A DNA stretch of 64,000 nucleotides, taken from assembly GCA_035772735.1 (NCBI GenBank), contig JASDFA010000027.1, positions 30,486,001-30,550,000 of the forward strand, read 5' to 3'. Shown here in pieces: positions 34,596-46,151 of the stretch. Under the pieces are notes generated by a model. The model was not told the origin of the DNA. It ran no database searches and saw only the letters and a program-made list of their open reading frames with translations. The stretch is from Datura wrightii. Lineage: Eukaryota > Streptophyta > Magnoliopsida > Solanales > Solanaceae. The stretch's first letter is position 1. Each line of letters begins with the position of its first letter. Made by a program: the position numbers and the translations under genes.

Positions 34596-36227
34596 TGATA
34601 ACACTCGAATCACACCCTTGAAAAGGTATGACATGGACGTTGTCATTAAAGAACCCAATAAAGGATAGGGTCAATACCACATGGAATTTGGAAAGGATGT
34701 AGAATAATGCTAGTATTTAGACTTTTAGTTCTATTATCTCCTAATGGGGGTTTTTGAAAGAAGTAAACATATAACAATATTTAAGATTTAAGTTGTTATC
34801 AAGTTGATGTAATTAACTAGGAAAGTGTTCCCCATGTATTCGGAACTACTTCGGGTGTTGCACTCGTAATATATCCCAATACATAAATTGTATAAATGAT
34901 AATATAAGTTCATCCAAACAACCAGTTCATCCCTATTGGATGACTATACTTAATCACCAGATTAGGTCTCTTGAGTGATTTAATTTGACCGTTATCAATT
35001 TGTTCCAAATTAACTATCCTAGACCAGCACTCAAGGTGTACAATGAATCATAAAATTCAAATATTTTTTGTTCTTCCTTTTTCCTAATCTCTACCTCTCT
35101 ACGATCAAACAAATAGAGAATTCTAGAAAGTCCTAAGATTGTGCTCCGTTAAGAAACATTTATGATTGAAGAGAAGATAATAAAAGAATACGTATTGGTT
35201 TAGAATCACTATATGCAAACCCTAGTTTGTTAATTCACCATGGTTCCCACAACCCTAGTTGTGGAGATTTTAGTCTCTCATGATTGTAAGAAAAGAATTA
35301 GCATTCATTAAAGAAAATGTAATTAAGAACTTACAATGAAGATTGAAATAAAACCCACTTGGTTATTGAAATATTCAACTAAGAACAATGGATATTAATT
35401 CCAAGAATATTTGAAAACTCAAGAAGAAACTCCAAAATAGTCGAACTATTTTCCAAGAATGTTGTCTCTTAAGTCCTCTTCTAACAAAAATAACCTAGAA
35501 AAGTATTTATACAAATACTTAAAAATCTTTCCCAAATTAAAAGGGAAAACTGATTAACTGTCTCCGCCTTCTCCTATGACTCGTAACTTGATCATACAAG
35601 TCATAGTTTCACTCGTACAATTCTTGGAAGCTCTGAATTTGGCTAAGTTCTAGGAGTTGGTATGACTCATACAATGCTCCTATGAGACGTACATTCCTAT
35701 CGTGGTCTGAACCTGAGATATATGGAATCCTCTGAATATTTTCACGAGTGTCTTGGTAAGGCTCATACCTTGCTCCTATGACTTGTGGTTGCCTTTTGTA
35801 CCATGGGATCTGCCTTTCAAAAATCATTCTGAACTTCACAACTCCTTGGTACAGGTCATAGGTAGTCATCCTAGATCATAGTTGCTACCCATACCATGAG
35901 AAAACTCTAAGTTCATCCGTCTAATGTTTTCCACGACTCACAATACAACTCATACCAGGATGGTAGTGCTAATATAAGGAGTCGTAATTATCCAGTACCT
36001 TGTACATATCTTCTGAATTTTATCACTACTCATAGTACCGCTCGTACTGAATTCTGTACTTGGCCTAAGTTTTGCATTCTTTTTCCTTCTTTCACAAATT
36101 TCAACCCTAACACCTTATTTCCCTGAAAACAAAGTAAAAGTGCATCATATCCATATAAACACACCTAAGACCATGCACATTTTTTGAGTTTTAAGTGTTG
36201 AAAGTGTTGTAATCCCATATCACATCA
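34596..36227 (-). repeat. D-family 5' LTR (minus)
   Basis: 1,632 bp; on plus it starts TGATAACACTCG and ends CCATATCACATCA. On minus U3 contains words like ATGACTTGTA and GTACGAGCGGTACTATGAG, then TATAAATA at 35504-35511. It lies head to head with the older D LTR that starts at 36228. Confidence 0.85.
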
Positions 36228-37114
36228 ACGACTCATGGTGAGAAGCAGAGAACCAGCCACAGATATCCTGAAGGCACAAGTGGAATGAATGAATCGTACC
36301 ATCATAGTATGGACCATAGGAAGAGCCTGTCGGGTGATCATTAGAGATGTTGTGTTTTAAAAGTTCATCCCACAACTGCTTACCATGGCTCGTGGTTACC
36401 TACAATATATCATATCAAGCATCCGTACCTGAGAATATCAGAAGCTGTCAAGCAGAGTATGAGTATTGACCACGAGTCGTAGCACTATGCTATGACTTAA
36501 AGGTCATCTTGATGGCTACAGTCCCTGCTAATTTAGGAAATGATTTATAATAATTCTATAAATACTTTACTTTTATTTCTTATTAAAAAATCTAATACAT
36601 GACTTTCTTAGCATATTGTTGAGTATCCTACAGTACTTATAGATTGAAAACACACAAGACAGGAATAATTTTTCTTCATCGTGTTCCTGATTTAGAAGGA
36701 TTAATTTGCAATTGAACATTGGATTTTTGTGCATTCACTATTGTAAGTCTTTAATTATTAATTCTTCCATGTTTTCTAATTTCATTCTTCCTTTTATGAG
36801 TAGCTAAACTCCAACAACTAGGGTTGTGTGAAACATGGTGAAATAACTAATTAAGGCTAACACAGAGAGATTCTAAACCAATACGAACGCTTGTATTGTC
36901 CTTCCCTTCGTGATAATTATCTCTCAATGGTGCACAATGTTAGTACTAACCTGTATTCTCTACTTGCTTGAACCTATAGAACTAGAGCTTAGAAAAAGGG
37001 AATGGAAAAAAAGACTTGAAATTCTCAACTTTCAATCAATAAATTGAGCTACGATCGCAGGAATGTTAATTTGGAATCATTAATAAGGACTAAGTTGGAA
37101 CCACTCATGAGATT
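36228..37114 (+). repeat. Older D-family LTR, left part (5' truncated)
   Basis: Colinear with the U3/R part of the other D LTRs: CACGAGTCGTAGC near 36470, TATAAATA at 36557-36564, then AACTAGGGTTGTGTGAAACATGG. Its first part is missing at the D-minus boundary. It is interrupted at 37114 by a younger D LTR and resumes at 38768. Confidence 0.75.
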
Positions 37115-38767
37115 TGATGTACTATGAGTTTACAACACTTTCAATGTTTAAAATGGAGGAAATAAGCATGGACTTAGGTGTGTTTATATGGATATGAGGC
37201 ACTTTTACTTTGTTTTCAGGGAAAATAGATGTTGGAGTTGATTTGTGTAAAAGATAGAGAAAATTGCAGAAAAGCGGCAAATGTACAAACCTCAGTACGA
37301 GCTGTACAATCCTAGTTCGAGCTGTACTGAGAGTTGTGGAAAAGTGCAGGGCAAAAGTGTTGCGGCAAAGGCAACTTACGTCTTATGATATGAGACGTAC
37401 CATAACAGTCATAGAAAACTTCAGAAGATTTGCATAGGTTGAGTCTCTGGTACGGATAGCAACCATGAATCATGAGATCTACCTAAGACCTGTACCAAGG
37501 AGCTGTGGAAAAGATCAGAAGAAGTGAAGACTAGTAGGTCTCAAGATACGAGAAAGAGTCACAGTTCGTAGAACTGAGGTACGAGTCATACCCAGCCATT
37601 TGTGATGAAGTTTAGAAGATTGTCATAATTTTCAGTATCAAACAACGGCTGATTATATGACTCATAGTTTCAAGGTATGAATCACACCAGTTCACAAAAT
37701 TTAGCTAGATACAACGGATGCCAGCCAATGTACGAGTCAAGGTAAGACCCGTACAATCTTGTTCAGGTTGTAGGTGAACTCGGGGACAATTTTAGTAGTT
37801 TCCCTATTTACATAGGAAAAGGTTCTAAAAATTTTTATAAATACTTTTTATGTTATTTTTCATCGTAAAAAGATGGGAACACATGAAACACATTGAGGAA
37901 AATTGTTGTTAGCTTTTTATTCAAGTCTTAGAGATTTTCTTGCTTTAATTTTTTTCATTGTTCTTGAATAATTCTTCATAAATTCTTGCAACAACCAAGT
38001 GGGTTTCTTTCAATCATCTTTGTAAGTATTAAATTATGTATTTGTCTATGAATGCTTATAATTCTCTTACAATCATGAGATACTAAAACCTCCACAACTA
38101 GGATTGTGGGAACCATGGTGAATTAACAAACTAGGGTTGCACAAAGTGATTCTAAACCAATGCTAAACACTTGTGTTGTATTCTCTTCATCTTTAATGTT
38201 TCCTAACGGAGCACAACGTTAGGTCTTTCCTGAATTCTTTACTTGCTTGAATCTAGAGAAGTAGAGATTCAGAAAAGAGAATTATAACAAGGCCTTGATC
38301 TTTATGGGTTATTGTATGACTTGAGCTGCGGTCGCAGGATAGTTAATTTTAGAAAAATTGATAACAGTTGAGATGAATTCGCTCATGTGATCGAACTCGA
38401 TGATTGAGTATAGCCATCCAATAGGGACGAATCGATCGTTTGGATGAACCTTGGTTATCATGTTCTATAAGTAAGAATTGGGATAGATCATAAGTGTAAA
38501 ACCCAAAGTAGTTAAGGACCCATGCGGAACACTTACCCTAGTTAATCACATAATCTTGATAAAAACCAATCAATTCTTAATATTGTCATATAATTGCTAT
38601 TATAAAACCCCCCTTTTTTCGAGATAACACACTTAAAACTCTTAACTACTAGTAATATTATATATCTTGACCATATACCCTGTGGGATCGACCCCAACCT
38701 TTGTTAGTTATTTTATTAACAATGTCCACTTCATACTTTATCAGGAGTGTGAATTTGAGCGTTATCA
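37115..38767 (+). repeat. Solo D-family LTR nested in an older D LTR
   Basis: 1,653 bp, starts TGATGTACTATGAG and ends GAGCGTTATCA. The host LTR reads continuously across it (CTCATGAGA...TCACCTAGTGATTGAG; compare 4230-4255). Flanking 5-mers are AGATT and AGACC, so the duplication is only partly preserved. TATA at 37836-37843. No internal region is attached. Confidence 0.75.
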
Positions 38768-39120
38768 AGACCTCACCTAGTGATTGAGTATAGTAATCTA
38801 ATATGGGTTAATAAGGTGTTTAGATGTAAATAACTTATCGATGCTACAAGCAAAGTATTGGGATAGATCAAAAGCGTAGTAGATCCTGCATAGTTATGAA
38901 TCTATGGGGAACATTGCTCTAGTTAATTGTCTATCTTTGATAACCATATCGGTTTTACAATACTATCACTTCTAGAAATAACTGAACTATAAGTGGAAAT
39001 AATCACATTAGTTGAAATCTTGGCCATATTCCTCATTGTATTATCCCCAACTTTGGTTGGGTTCTTTATTTTGCAATGATCGCGTTATACTTCTTATGAT
39101 GTGTAATTTAAGCTTTATCA
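38768..39120 (+). repeat. Older D-family LTR, right part
   Basis: Continues 36228-37114 and ends TTTAAGCTTTATCA at 39120, the usual D-family end. Confidence 0.7.
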
Positions 39121-39716
39121 GTTATCACATGAACCCATAGCTTCCTAGCACTGTTCCATGAGTCCTGACCTTAGAGCATCCTTAAGGAGTCAAAAATAAT
39201 ACTCATTTAATGTTTTAGAAGAGTTAATTATCTTAGAAGAAGTAGGAGTACTCAAGATTCCAAGTCTTGAAATTCAAAAGTTGTTCTTGACCTTGCAAGA
39301 GGAGAGACTAAGGATTTGATGTCAAAATCTTGAGAAGGTCATGGGTTGGTGTTGTAATATCAAGGGAGATGTTTCTCCATACATAGAAGGGTTTTTGGGG
39401 ATCTTGGGATTGAGTTGGGGGTGAATAAATAAGGAAGTCAATCCAAAAATTCCATTTTAAAAGAGGCTAAAAATCACATTTAATGGTCAATAATTTGCAA
39501 TTTGTGAACCGAACATTCAATGTATAGGCCGCGTATTGAGCCGTAATTTGACCCCTCTACTGGCCAGTCACTTTTTATGAGCTTATTGCCAAGATCTTTT
39601 GGGGACAGATTGCACATTCAACATGCGGTCCATATCTTGGTCCATCAATTTGCCAGTACCTGACAGTCAGTAAAATGCCTATAACCTTTTACTCTGAACT
39701 CCGATTGATGAATGGT

Positions 39717-39782
39717 AGATGCATTGGATCTATGTTCATAGGGATTTATAGATGCATTGTGTCTAGATTCATAGGGATTTAA
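39717..39782 (+). repeat. 33-bp tandem duplication
   Basis: Two copies, 39717-39749 and 39750-39782, of a unit with AGATGCATTG and TTCATAGGGATTTA; a few substitutions apart. It lies directly beside the plastid insert. Confidence 0.75.
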
Positions 39783-39801
39783 TTTTATGGGTATAATTTT
39801 C

Positions 39802-40117
39802 GGCACCGCACGGGGTATTTCTGTGAGTCCTCGGAATGGGATGATGCTGGAACGAATTTTTATTCAAACATTAATTAGCCGTGTATTAGCAAATGATATA
39901 TACATGGGTCCATGATGTATTTACACCAGAAATAAATACATTGGCATTGGACTTGTAAATCAAATCGTAACTCTTTCAAACACAACCAATCTCTATTCGA
40001 ACTCCCTTTACTTGTAGGAGTACATCTTTAATTTGTTGATTATGTTATGGCCGGAGTCCAACTCATGGTGACCTAGTTGAATTTTTGGAAGCTGCAGGTA
40101 TTACTGCAGGTATAGCT
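39802..40117 (+). pseudogene. rpoC2: Nuclear plastid DNA fragment: rpoC2 (RNA polymerase beta'')
   Basis: The plus strand reads GTARGISVSPRNGMM, ERIFIQTLISRVLANDIYMG and IGIGLVNQIVTLS. After a frame change it reads CYGRSPTHGDLVEF and EAAGITAG. This is the order and wording of the N-terminal third of the plastid-encoded RNA polymerase beta'' subunit. Stops after YMGP and after SLYL, plus at least one frameshift, show long decay in the nucleus. It is flanked by an imperfect direct repeat (39774-39796 and 40118-40140, 20 of 23 bases equal). Transfer could have been direct or through a mitochondrial copy. Confidence 0.88.
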
Positions 40118-40573
40118 GAGATTTAATTTTACGGGTGTAACAGCCAAAAACATTTTATAGATTTTGAGATATGATCATTTAAATTAACTCTTTTTTATAA
40201 ACTTAACATACTCTTCGCTTTTCTCTTTGTACATGTTTCCCTTATCACACACGACCAACATTCAGCTTGTACTTCCCATGTATCCTCTGTATGTGGCTTC
40301 GTGATTAGGAACAATACCTCCCAAGTCTCAAATCTCATTTACGGCATCAGGTAAGGTCCCTATGTCCATTTTAGGGTCTGTAATCTTACCCGTTTTAGTG
40401 AAAGTCACAAAAATTGATCTTTTCAATTCCTAACCAACTCTAAACATTCTTAATACATTATAACTCATGATTTACTCCTCCAAACACTTACAATTAATCA
40501 AAAACATTTGCAGTTAGTTTACCCACATACATAGAATGGTTCAAATCTTAGTACGATGGTACAAGGTGTTACT

Positions 40574-43228
40574 ATATGTCCCTCTTTGGATCATTCATCC
40601 TTGAATGATTGTTGCGAGCACTAACAGTTTCTAACTTTAGAATTTTTCCAAAACTTTTAATAGAATTTCCAAATTCTAAAAATGTATTAGTTAATTAGAA
40701 ACACTATCATAAGCCTCACGGGGCATCAAAAGTGTGTTGACATGAACGAATACATAAGAAATATAAACATAGTCCCTATTTGGCTTGCTAGAGCATGGAA
40801 AAGGGAATTTTCTCAAGACTTATCTTTTTCCCTTTTCGTCATCGTAACTATTATGATTGCTAGGAATTTCATCATTTTTAAAGGAAAGGAATCGTAGACA
40901 TGAGTCATATGAGACATGAAGATTTTAGCATGGACATAACATAACATGAGTTCACTTAGACATGGAGGACATAACATGAGACATTAATCAATAAGGCCTA
41001 GCATGATTTCATTTAGAAATAAGGCCATAACATAACACAGACTTTGAGCCTTCATAGATCATAAGCATAAAAATGGGTTATGGAGTCATAAAATTCATAG
41101 AGTAGGATTAGGATCATTACCTCCTAAATCTTCCTCTTGTTCGAGGAATAAGTGAGGATCATATCATTTTCGGATTCCTATGTTGCCTCTTAAATATTGT
41201 GATTTCTCCATAGGACTTCCATAGATGCTACTTCTTTGATTCTCAATTTGAGAACTTGGCGACCAAGAATTTCCATAGGGACCTCTTCATAGGTCAGGCT
41301 CTCTCTGACAGGTATCTCATCGAGCAAAACCACACGGGACAGATCTTCCATATATTTCCTTAACATAGATGCATGTAATACTGGATGTACTGATGCCAAC
41401 TATGTAGGCAATTTCAGCTCATAGGCTACCAACCCAATTCTCTGTAAAATCTTATATGGCCCAATATATCTGAAATTAAGATTCCCTTTGTTTCTAAATC
41501 ACATGATGCCTTTCAAAGGTGAAACCTTCAAAAATACCCAATAATTAACATTATATTCTAGGTCTCTTTGTCATATATCTGAGTAGGATTTTTGGCATCT
41601 CTGGGTAGTTTGTAACCGTTCTTGAATCAGTTTGACCTTCACCATAGCCTAGTAAGCCATGTTTGGTCCTAATAGTTCTGCTTCATCTACTTCAAACCAA
41701 GCAATGGTGATATACAGCTTCGCCCATATAGAGCCTCATAAGGTGCCATCTTAATAATGGCATGGTAACTATCATTATACACAAACTCAACCAATGTTAG
41801 GTGATCATTCCAATTTCCTTTAAAGTCTAGAGCATATGCTCTCAACATATCGTTAACGGTTTAAATGGTGCGCTCGGCTTCTCCGTTAGTCCGCAGGTGT
41901 AAAGAAGTGCTAAGGTCACACATGTACCCAATCCTTTTTAAAAAGACTTCTAAAAGTGGGTAGTGAAGTGAGCACCTTGGTCGAAGATGATGTACACTGG
42001 GGTCCCATGAAGTAAAGCAATCTCCGAAATGAGTGGCATGCTCCTCCTTGCTCGGAGAGTATATGAGAATATCATCTATGAAGAAAATCACGAACATATC
42101 CAAATACTTCTTGAACACCCTATTCATCAAGTCCATAAAAGCTGCAGGAGCATTCATTAGTCCAAAATACATAACTATGAACTCGTAGTGACCATATCGA
42201 GTCTTGAAGGCTATCTTCAGAATGTCACCCTCCCTAACTCTAAGCTTGTGGTAGCTGGATCTCAGGTCTATGTTTGAAAAGCACTTAACACCCTGAAGCT
42301 GGTCAAACAGGTCATCAATTCTGTGGAGGGGATACTTATTCTTGATTGTGATCTTGTTCAACTGCCAATAATAAATGCACATCCTAAAGGAACCATCCTT
42401 CTTCTGGACAAAGAGAATTGGAGCAGCCCATGGGAATTTACTAGGTCTGATGAAACCCTTATCTAGGAGATCCTTCAATTTCTCTTTCAACTCCTTTATC
42501 TTGGTTGGAGCTATTCTGTAAGGAGGAATGGAAATAGGTTGCATATCAGGGAGAAGGTCAATACTGAAGTCCATCTCCTGCTCAAGAGGGACTCCTCGTA
42601 GATCATCTAGAAACACCTCCAGGATACTCACATACAACAGGGAAAAACTAAAGAGTCGGGGTCTCAAACATAGAATCCTTAACCCCAGCTAAATGATATA
42701 ACAATCCTTACAGATCATCTTCCTGACCTTGATATAGGAAATAAAGCAACCTACAAGCACTATTGTGCTACCCATCCACTCTAAGAATGTCTCACCCAGA
42801 AACTGGAACTCTACCACATGGGTTCAACAATTGACAGAGGCATCACATGCATGTAACCAATTCATACTAAATATAACATCAAAATAATTCATATCTAACT
42901 CCACAAAATAGGTTGAGGTACTTTATAAAGAACCGTGAGAGGGAAATTTTTGTATATCATTAAGCTATAACTGACTTAACAATAGGAGTAGAGACTGAGA
43001 AGGGTTCTGACAGGATTTCAGGACTAACTCTAAAACTAACAACAATATAAAGATTCACAGAATATAAAGTAGCCCTGGACCTAACAATGCATACACGTCA
43101 AGATGGAGTACTAGTAACATACTAGTGACCACATTGGGAGAGACCTCCTGGTCCTAACGAGAAGATAGGGCATAGAACCTATTCTGGAACTATTTGCCAC
43201 CTGTACTAAAAGAGGAATCCTACTGAGG
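40574..43228 (-). pseudogene. A3 pol (minus), with internal deletion
   Basis: On minus: protease region about 43110-42700, in which the D-S-G site has become G-P-G (YALLGPGLLY). RT is in an open frame 42667-41861 (DLLPDMQPISIPPYR, then MYFGLMNAPAAFMDLMNRVF) and F-I-D-D-I is intact. After SKEEHATHF the text jumps directly to the late integrase core (LHGTPVYIIFDQGAHF, then GEAERTI), so RNase H and the first half of integrase, about 1.1 kb, are deleted. The C-terminal part (41399-41130) carries LTYEEVPMEILGRQVLKL. The 3' non-coding part 40574-41117 is AT-rich. The gene continues across B2 into the gag at 52197. Confidence 0.85.
43224..43228. repeat. Left target-site duplication of B2
   Basis: TGAGG, identical to 52192-52196. 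Confidence 0.85.
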
Positions 43229-46135
43229 TTTTACACCCCATAAGTTGTATCGGGTGACGGATGCATGCATACATATATTGAGAGTTTTAGGGTATGATGC
43301 ATATGGGAAAAGGCTCAGGGGATGAACGAAAGAGCACGAAATTGAGCAAGTAGGAGGCCAGGACCGGATGCCCAACGCACTGGGTGACGCGCTGCACCAG
43401 GAAGCTTGGCGCTATGGCCGGTGCAACGCGCCTCTACCTCAGCGCAATGGGCCGCACATCACGCCCGTGTTTTGGTGATATGGGCAGCACACCGCGCCTC
43501 CCCTGACACCAACCTCCCATGTATATATAGGCTCTTCACTTTAATTGAATCATTTTCCAAGTATATCTTCGGCCAAAAAGAGTAAGAAGCGAGGAAATAG
43601 ATCATTTTCCATCCGATTACGCTATCAATTGCCATCCAAATTCAAATTAACATCGGGTATCAAAGTTTAAGGCCGCAGGGAGCACTACTACGGAGTTAGT
43701 TTCGTGAAATTCGCCTGGAAAATAGTAGCCCTGGAGCAAAAGTTGTCAGAATTGGTTCAAACTAATTTCTATACGATCACAGGCTTCAAGTAAGCATTTC
43801 TCCCATCTGAACTTTTGAGAAATTATGAGTTTTCGATCGTGTTACGTTAAGTTGAAATGTAGTTAATATTTATATGTAAGTTATCGTTTCAAGCCGAATT
43901 TGGTATTGAAATTCGTCTCTCTTCTAGTATAATGGTTATAGTGGGAAAAAGCTGACGAATCCAAGTTGAGACTCGTCGGTTATCCGAGAAACAACAGTTG
44001 AGGTATGTAAGGCTTAACACTCAAGTATACTCGTCATATAGTGTTACGACTTATGTTCCAGAATAGAAATGATGATTTCATATATTGTAGATAGTTGCTA
44101 CCATTGGATTGTAATTAGACATGTTGTAATTAATTGTTGCTATTATATAGAGATCAGACACGCTATGATTAGCTGTTATCAATAGATTATGATTATATAG
44201 GTTCTGGTTAGCTGCTAGAGAGCGTATACAGATTATACCACAGTGTCTCTCATTGAGAAGGAACATGTTCGGTGTGATACACGCTAGAGACGTCCTAGAA
44301 GCTCTTCTATTTTCCAGTTCGTTGTATTAATAGAATTGTATTTTCAATTGCTAGGTCCAGATCTTACAAGCTCGTTAATAGTTATTGGGTAGTGAGTTGA
44401 ATTGTATAGGTGCGACTGGGCAATACAACTACTAGTTTGGCACTTGGTTTGCCAGAAAAGCACGCTCGGGAGCCCGTGACGTACCCGCACGCCCCACGGC
44501 CATAAATATAAATAGAATAATTATACTTTAGAATTAGTGACACCAGGGTTTCCTAGTTCACCAAGTGACAACCTGCCATTCTATCAGCCATTACTAGAGG
44601 TTATCAGCCCTAGTTGACTTAGTAGTTATTATACAGGTCACCAGGAAGCCAGCCCAGTCGTCCAGGTCAAATAGGCCCGTGGGTACCCTAAGGACGGGGA
44701 CCCTATAAGCAGCTAGAGGCTAGGCCAACGCCCCAGCCAGTTCTAATAAGGTACATAGGTACCAATTGGCAGGAGTGACTAAGCATATATAAATTTGCCT
44801 ATACGGTTAAGAATCGCCCAGCAAAATAATATAAGATCCGATTAGACCAAGATGACGTCTAAGGCATTAGTAGTACAATGATAGTGTAGTACTGCCCACA
44901 GGCTAAGGATGTTAGTAAACTTCCTATGGAGGATTGCGAGCTGATCGCTCAAAAGCATGTTCGACCAACACCATCCCTACAGTTATCTTAAGCAGAGGAA
45001 CTAAGTAGTTAGTTATTCGCGACCCCGCAGTTGTTTATGAGTTATAGTTTTCCGGGAAAGACATTTAGAGTTATGTTAGACCACTCCAGATCTCGCCCTA
45101 TTTAGTCCAGACTATTAGAAATGATGATCACTATCAGGATCCTCTGATCAGATACAGACGCATGGCGTGCCCACTAATAGTTCTACAGATTATTCTAGAG
45201 GGCAAGCAGCGATGGTGTTAGGCCTAGAAGGTCAGTTACTCCTTTAGAGAGTCTAGATTGAGTTGTTTTTACAGCACCTTAGTTGGGGTTGCCTTCACTT
45301 AGGAGCCATCCATGACAACCCTAGGGTTACTAGCTGAGTCGACACCCGTCAGGGGTGAGATGATGTCACTCTGTGGAGCAGTATGTTGTCTGCGAGGGAT
45401 GAAGATGGGGTCCCGGGTCCTCATATATTGTGGTTGGCTCTATACACCCTCGTCGAGCCTGGTGCCCAGGGTGTAGATAACAAGAGTTAGCCGGACTAAG
45501 ACATAGCTACTATTCAGGGGCCGAGTGGGCTCAGTTGAAGACCCAAGGGACTGGTAGGTTGGCTACAGTACTAGTGGAGTCATAGAAACCTGGCTGGGGA
45601 TATATAGATTGAGATATTCTCGCCAGGGCTTGTGGGGGCCTGAACGAGTTATTCAATGTTGATTGTACCTTCTGGCTTGTGGGGACCAGGTGAGGTTCTT
45701 GTTTGTATTCTTGTCTTCTAGTTATAGTTTATAAATGTGTAATCATACAGTCTTAGCTTACGTACATGTAGTATAGTTGGAAGATAGTTAAGTATCATTG
45801 GTTGTGTGGGGTCCATATATGTCTCTTTTTATGTATTGGCCATGTGGGGCCTAGTATACTGCCTGATTTTCATTTCAGTTATAACTAGATATCATGGCGG
45901 CATTGTCGGTTCGCATAGGATTCCCTATTATGGTTTGTTGCTGGTCAGCTGTTTTCTTTTACAGTTGGCTATAAGGTCTTGTTGGCCAGAGGATATGTTT
46001 ACAGCTGAGATATAGCCCGTTGTTTTCTTGTGTGAAGTTGCAAGCTTGCACCAGATGTGCATACGCCTAGCCAGGCCAGTCAGAATCTAGTGTGGCACTA
46101 GGAGCCAGTCATGCCTCCCAAGGTGGGGCGTGACA
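43229..46135 (+). repeat. B2 5' LTR
   Basis: Starts TTTTACACCCCATAAG (TG changed to TT) and ends GGGGCGTGACA. TATATATA at 43522-43529 after a GC-rich repeat region (43375-43505). Compared with the 3' LTR it lacks about 0.3 kb after 45776 (the stretch 51500-51815). B1 has that stretch (10495-10690), so it was deleted here. Confidence 0.88.
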
Positions 46136-46139
46136 AACT

Positions 46140-46151
46140 TTGTAATAGAGC
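46140..46151 (+). other. B2 primer-binding site (decayed)
   Basis: TTGTAATAGAGC matches the initiator-Met complement TGGTATCAGAGC at 9 of 12 positions, four bases after the LTR. Confidence 0.7.

Larger units (their letters stand above)
39121..40573 (-). repeat. LTR 'F' (minus), host of a plastid fragment
   Basis: On the minus strand a polypurine-like TCCAAAGAGGGACATA (about 40575-40590) precedes AGTAACACCTTGTACC, a decayed TGTAACACC start. The body is AT-rich and unlike LTR A. It contains the plastid fragment at 39802-40117 and a 33-bp tandem duplication at 39717-39782, and is cut at 39120/39121 by the older D LTR. A second LTR-like start (minus TGTTACACCCG at about 40142) leaves open that two LTRs are overlaid. 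Confidence 0.5.
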
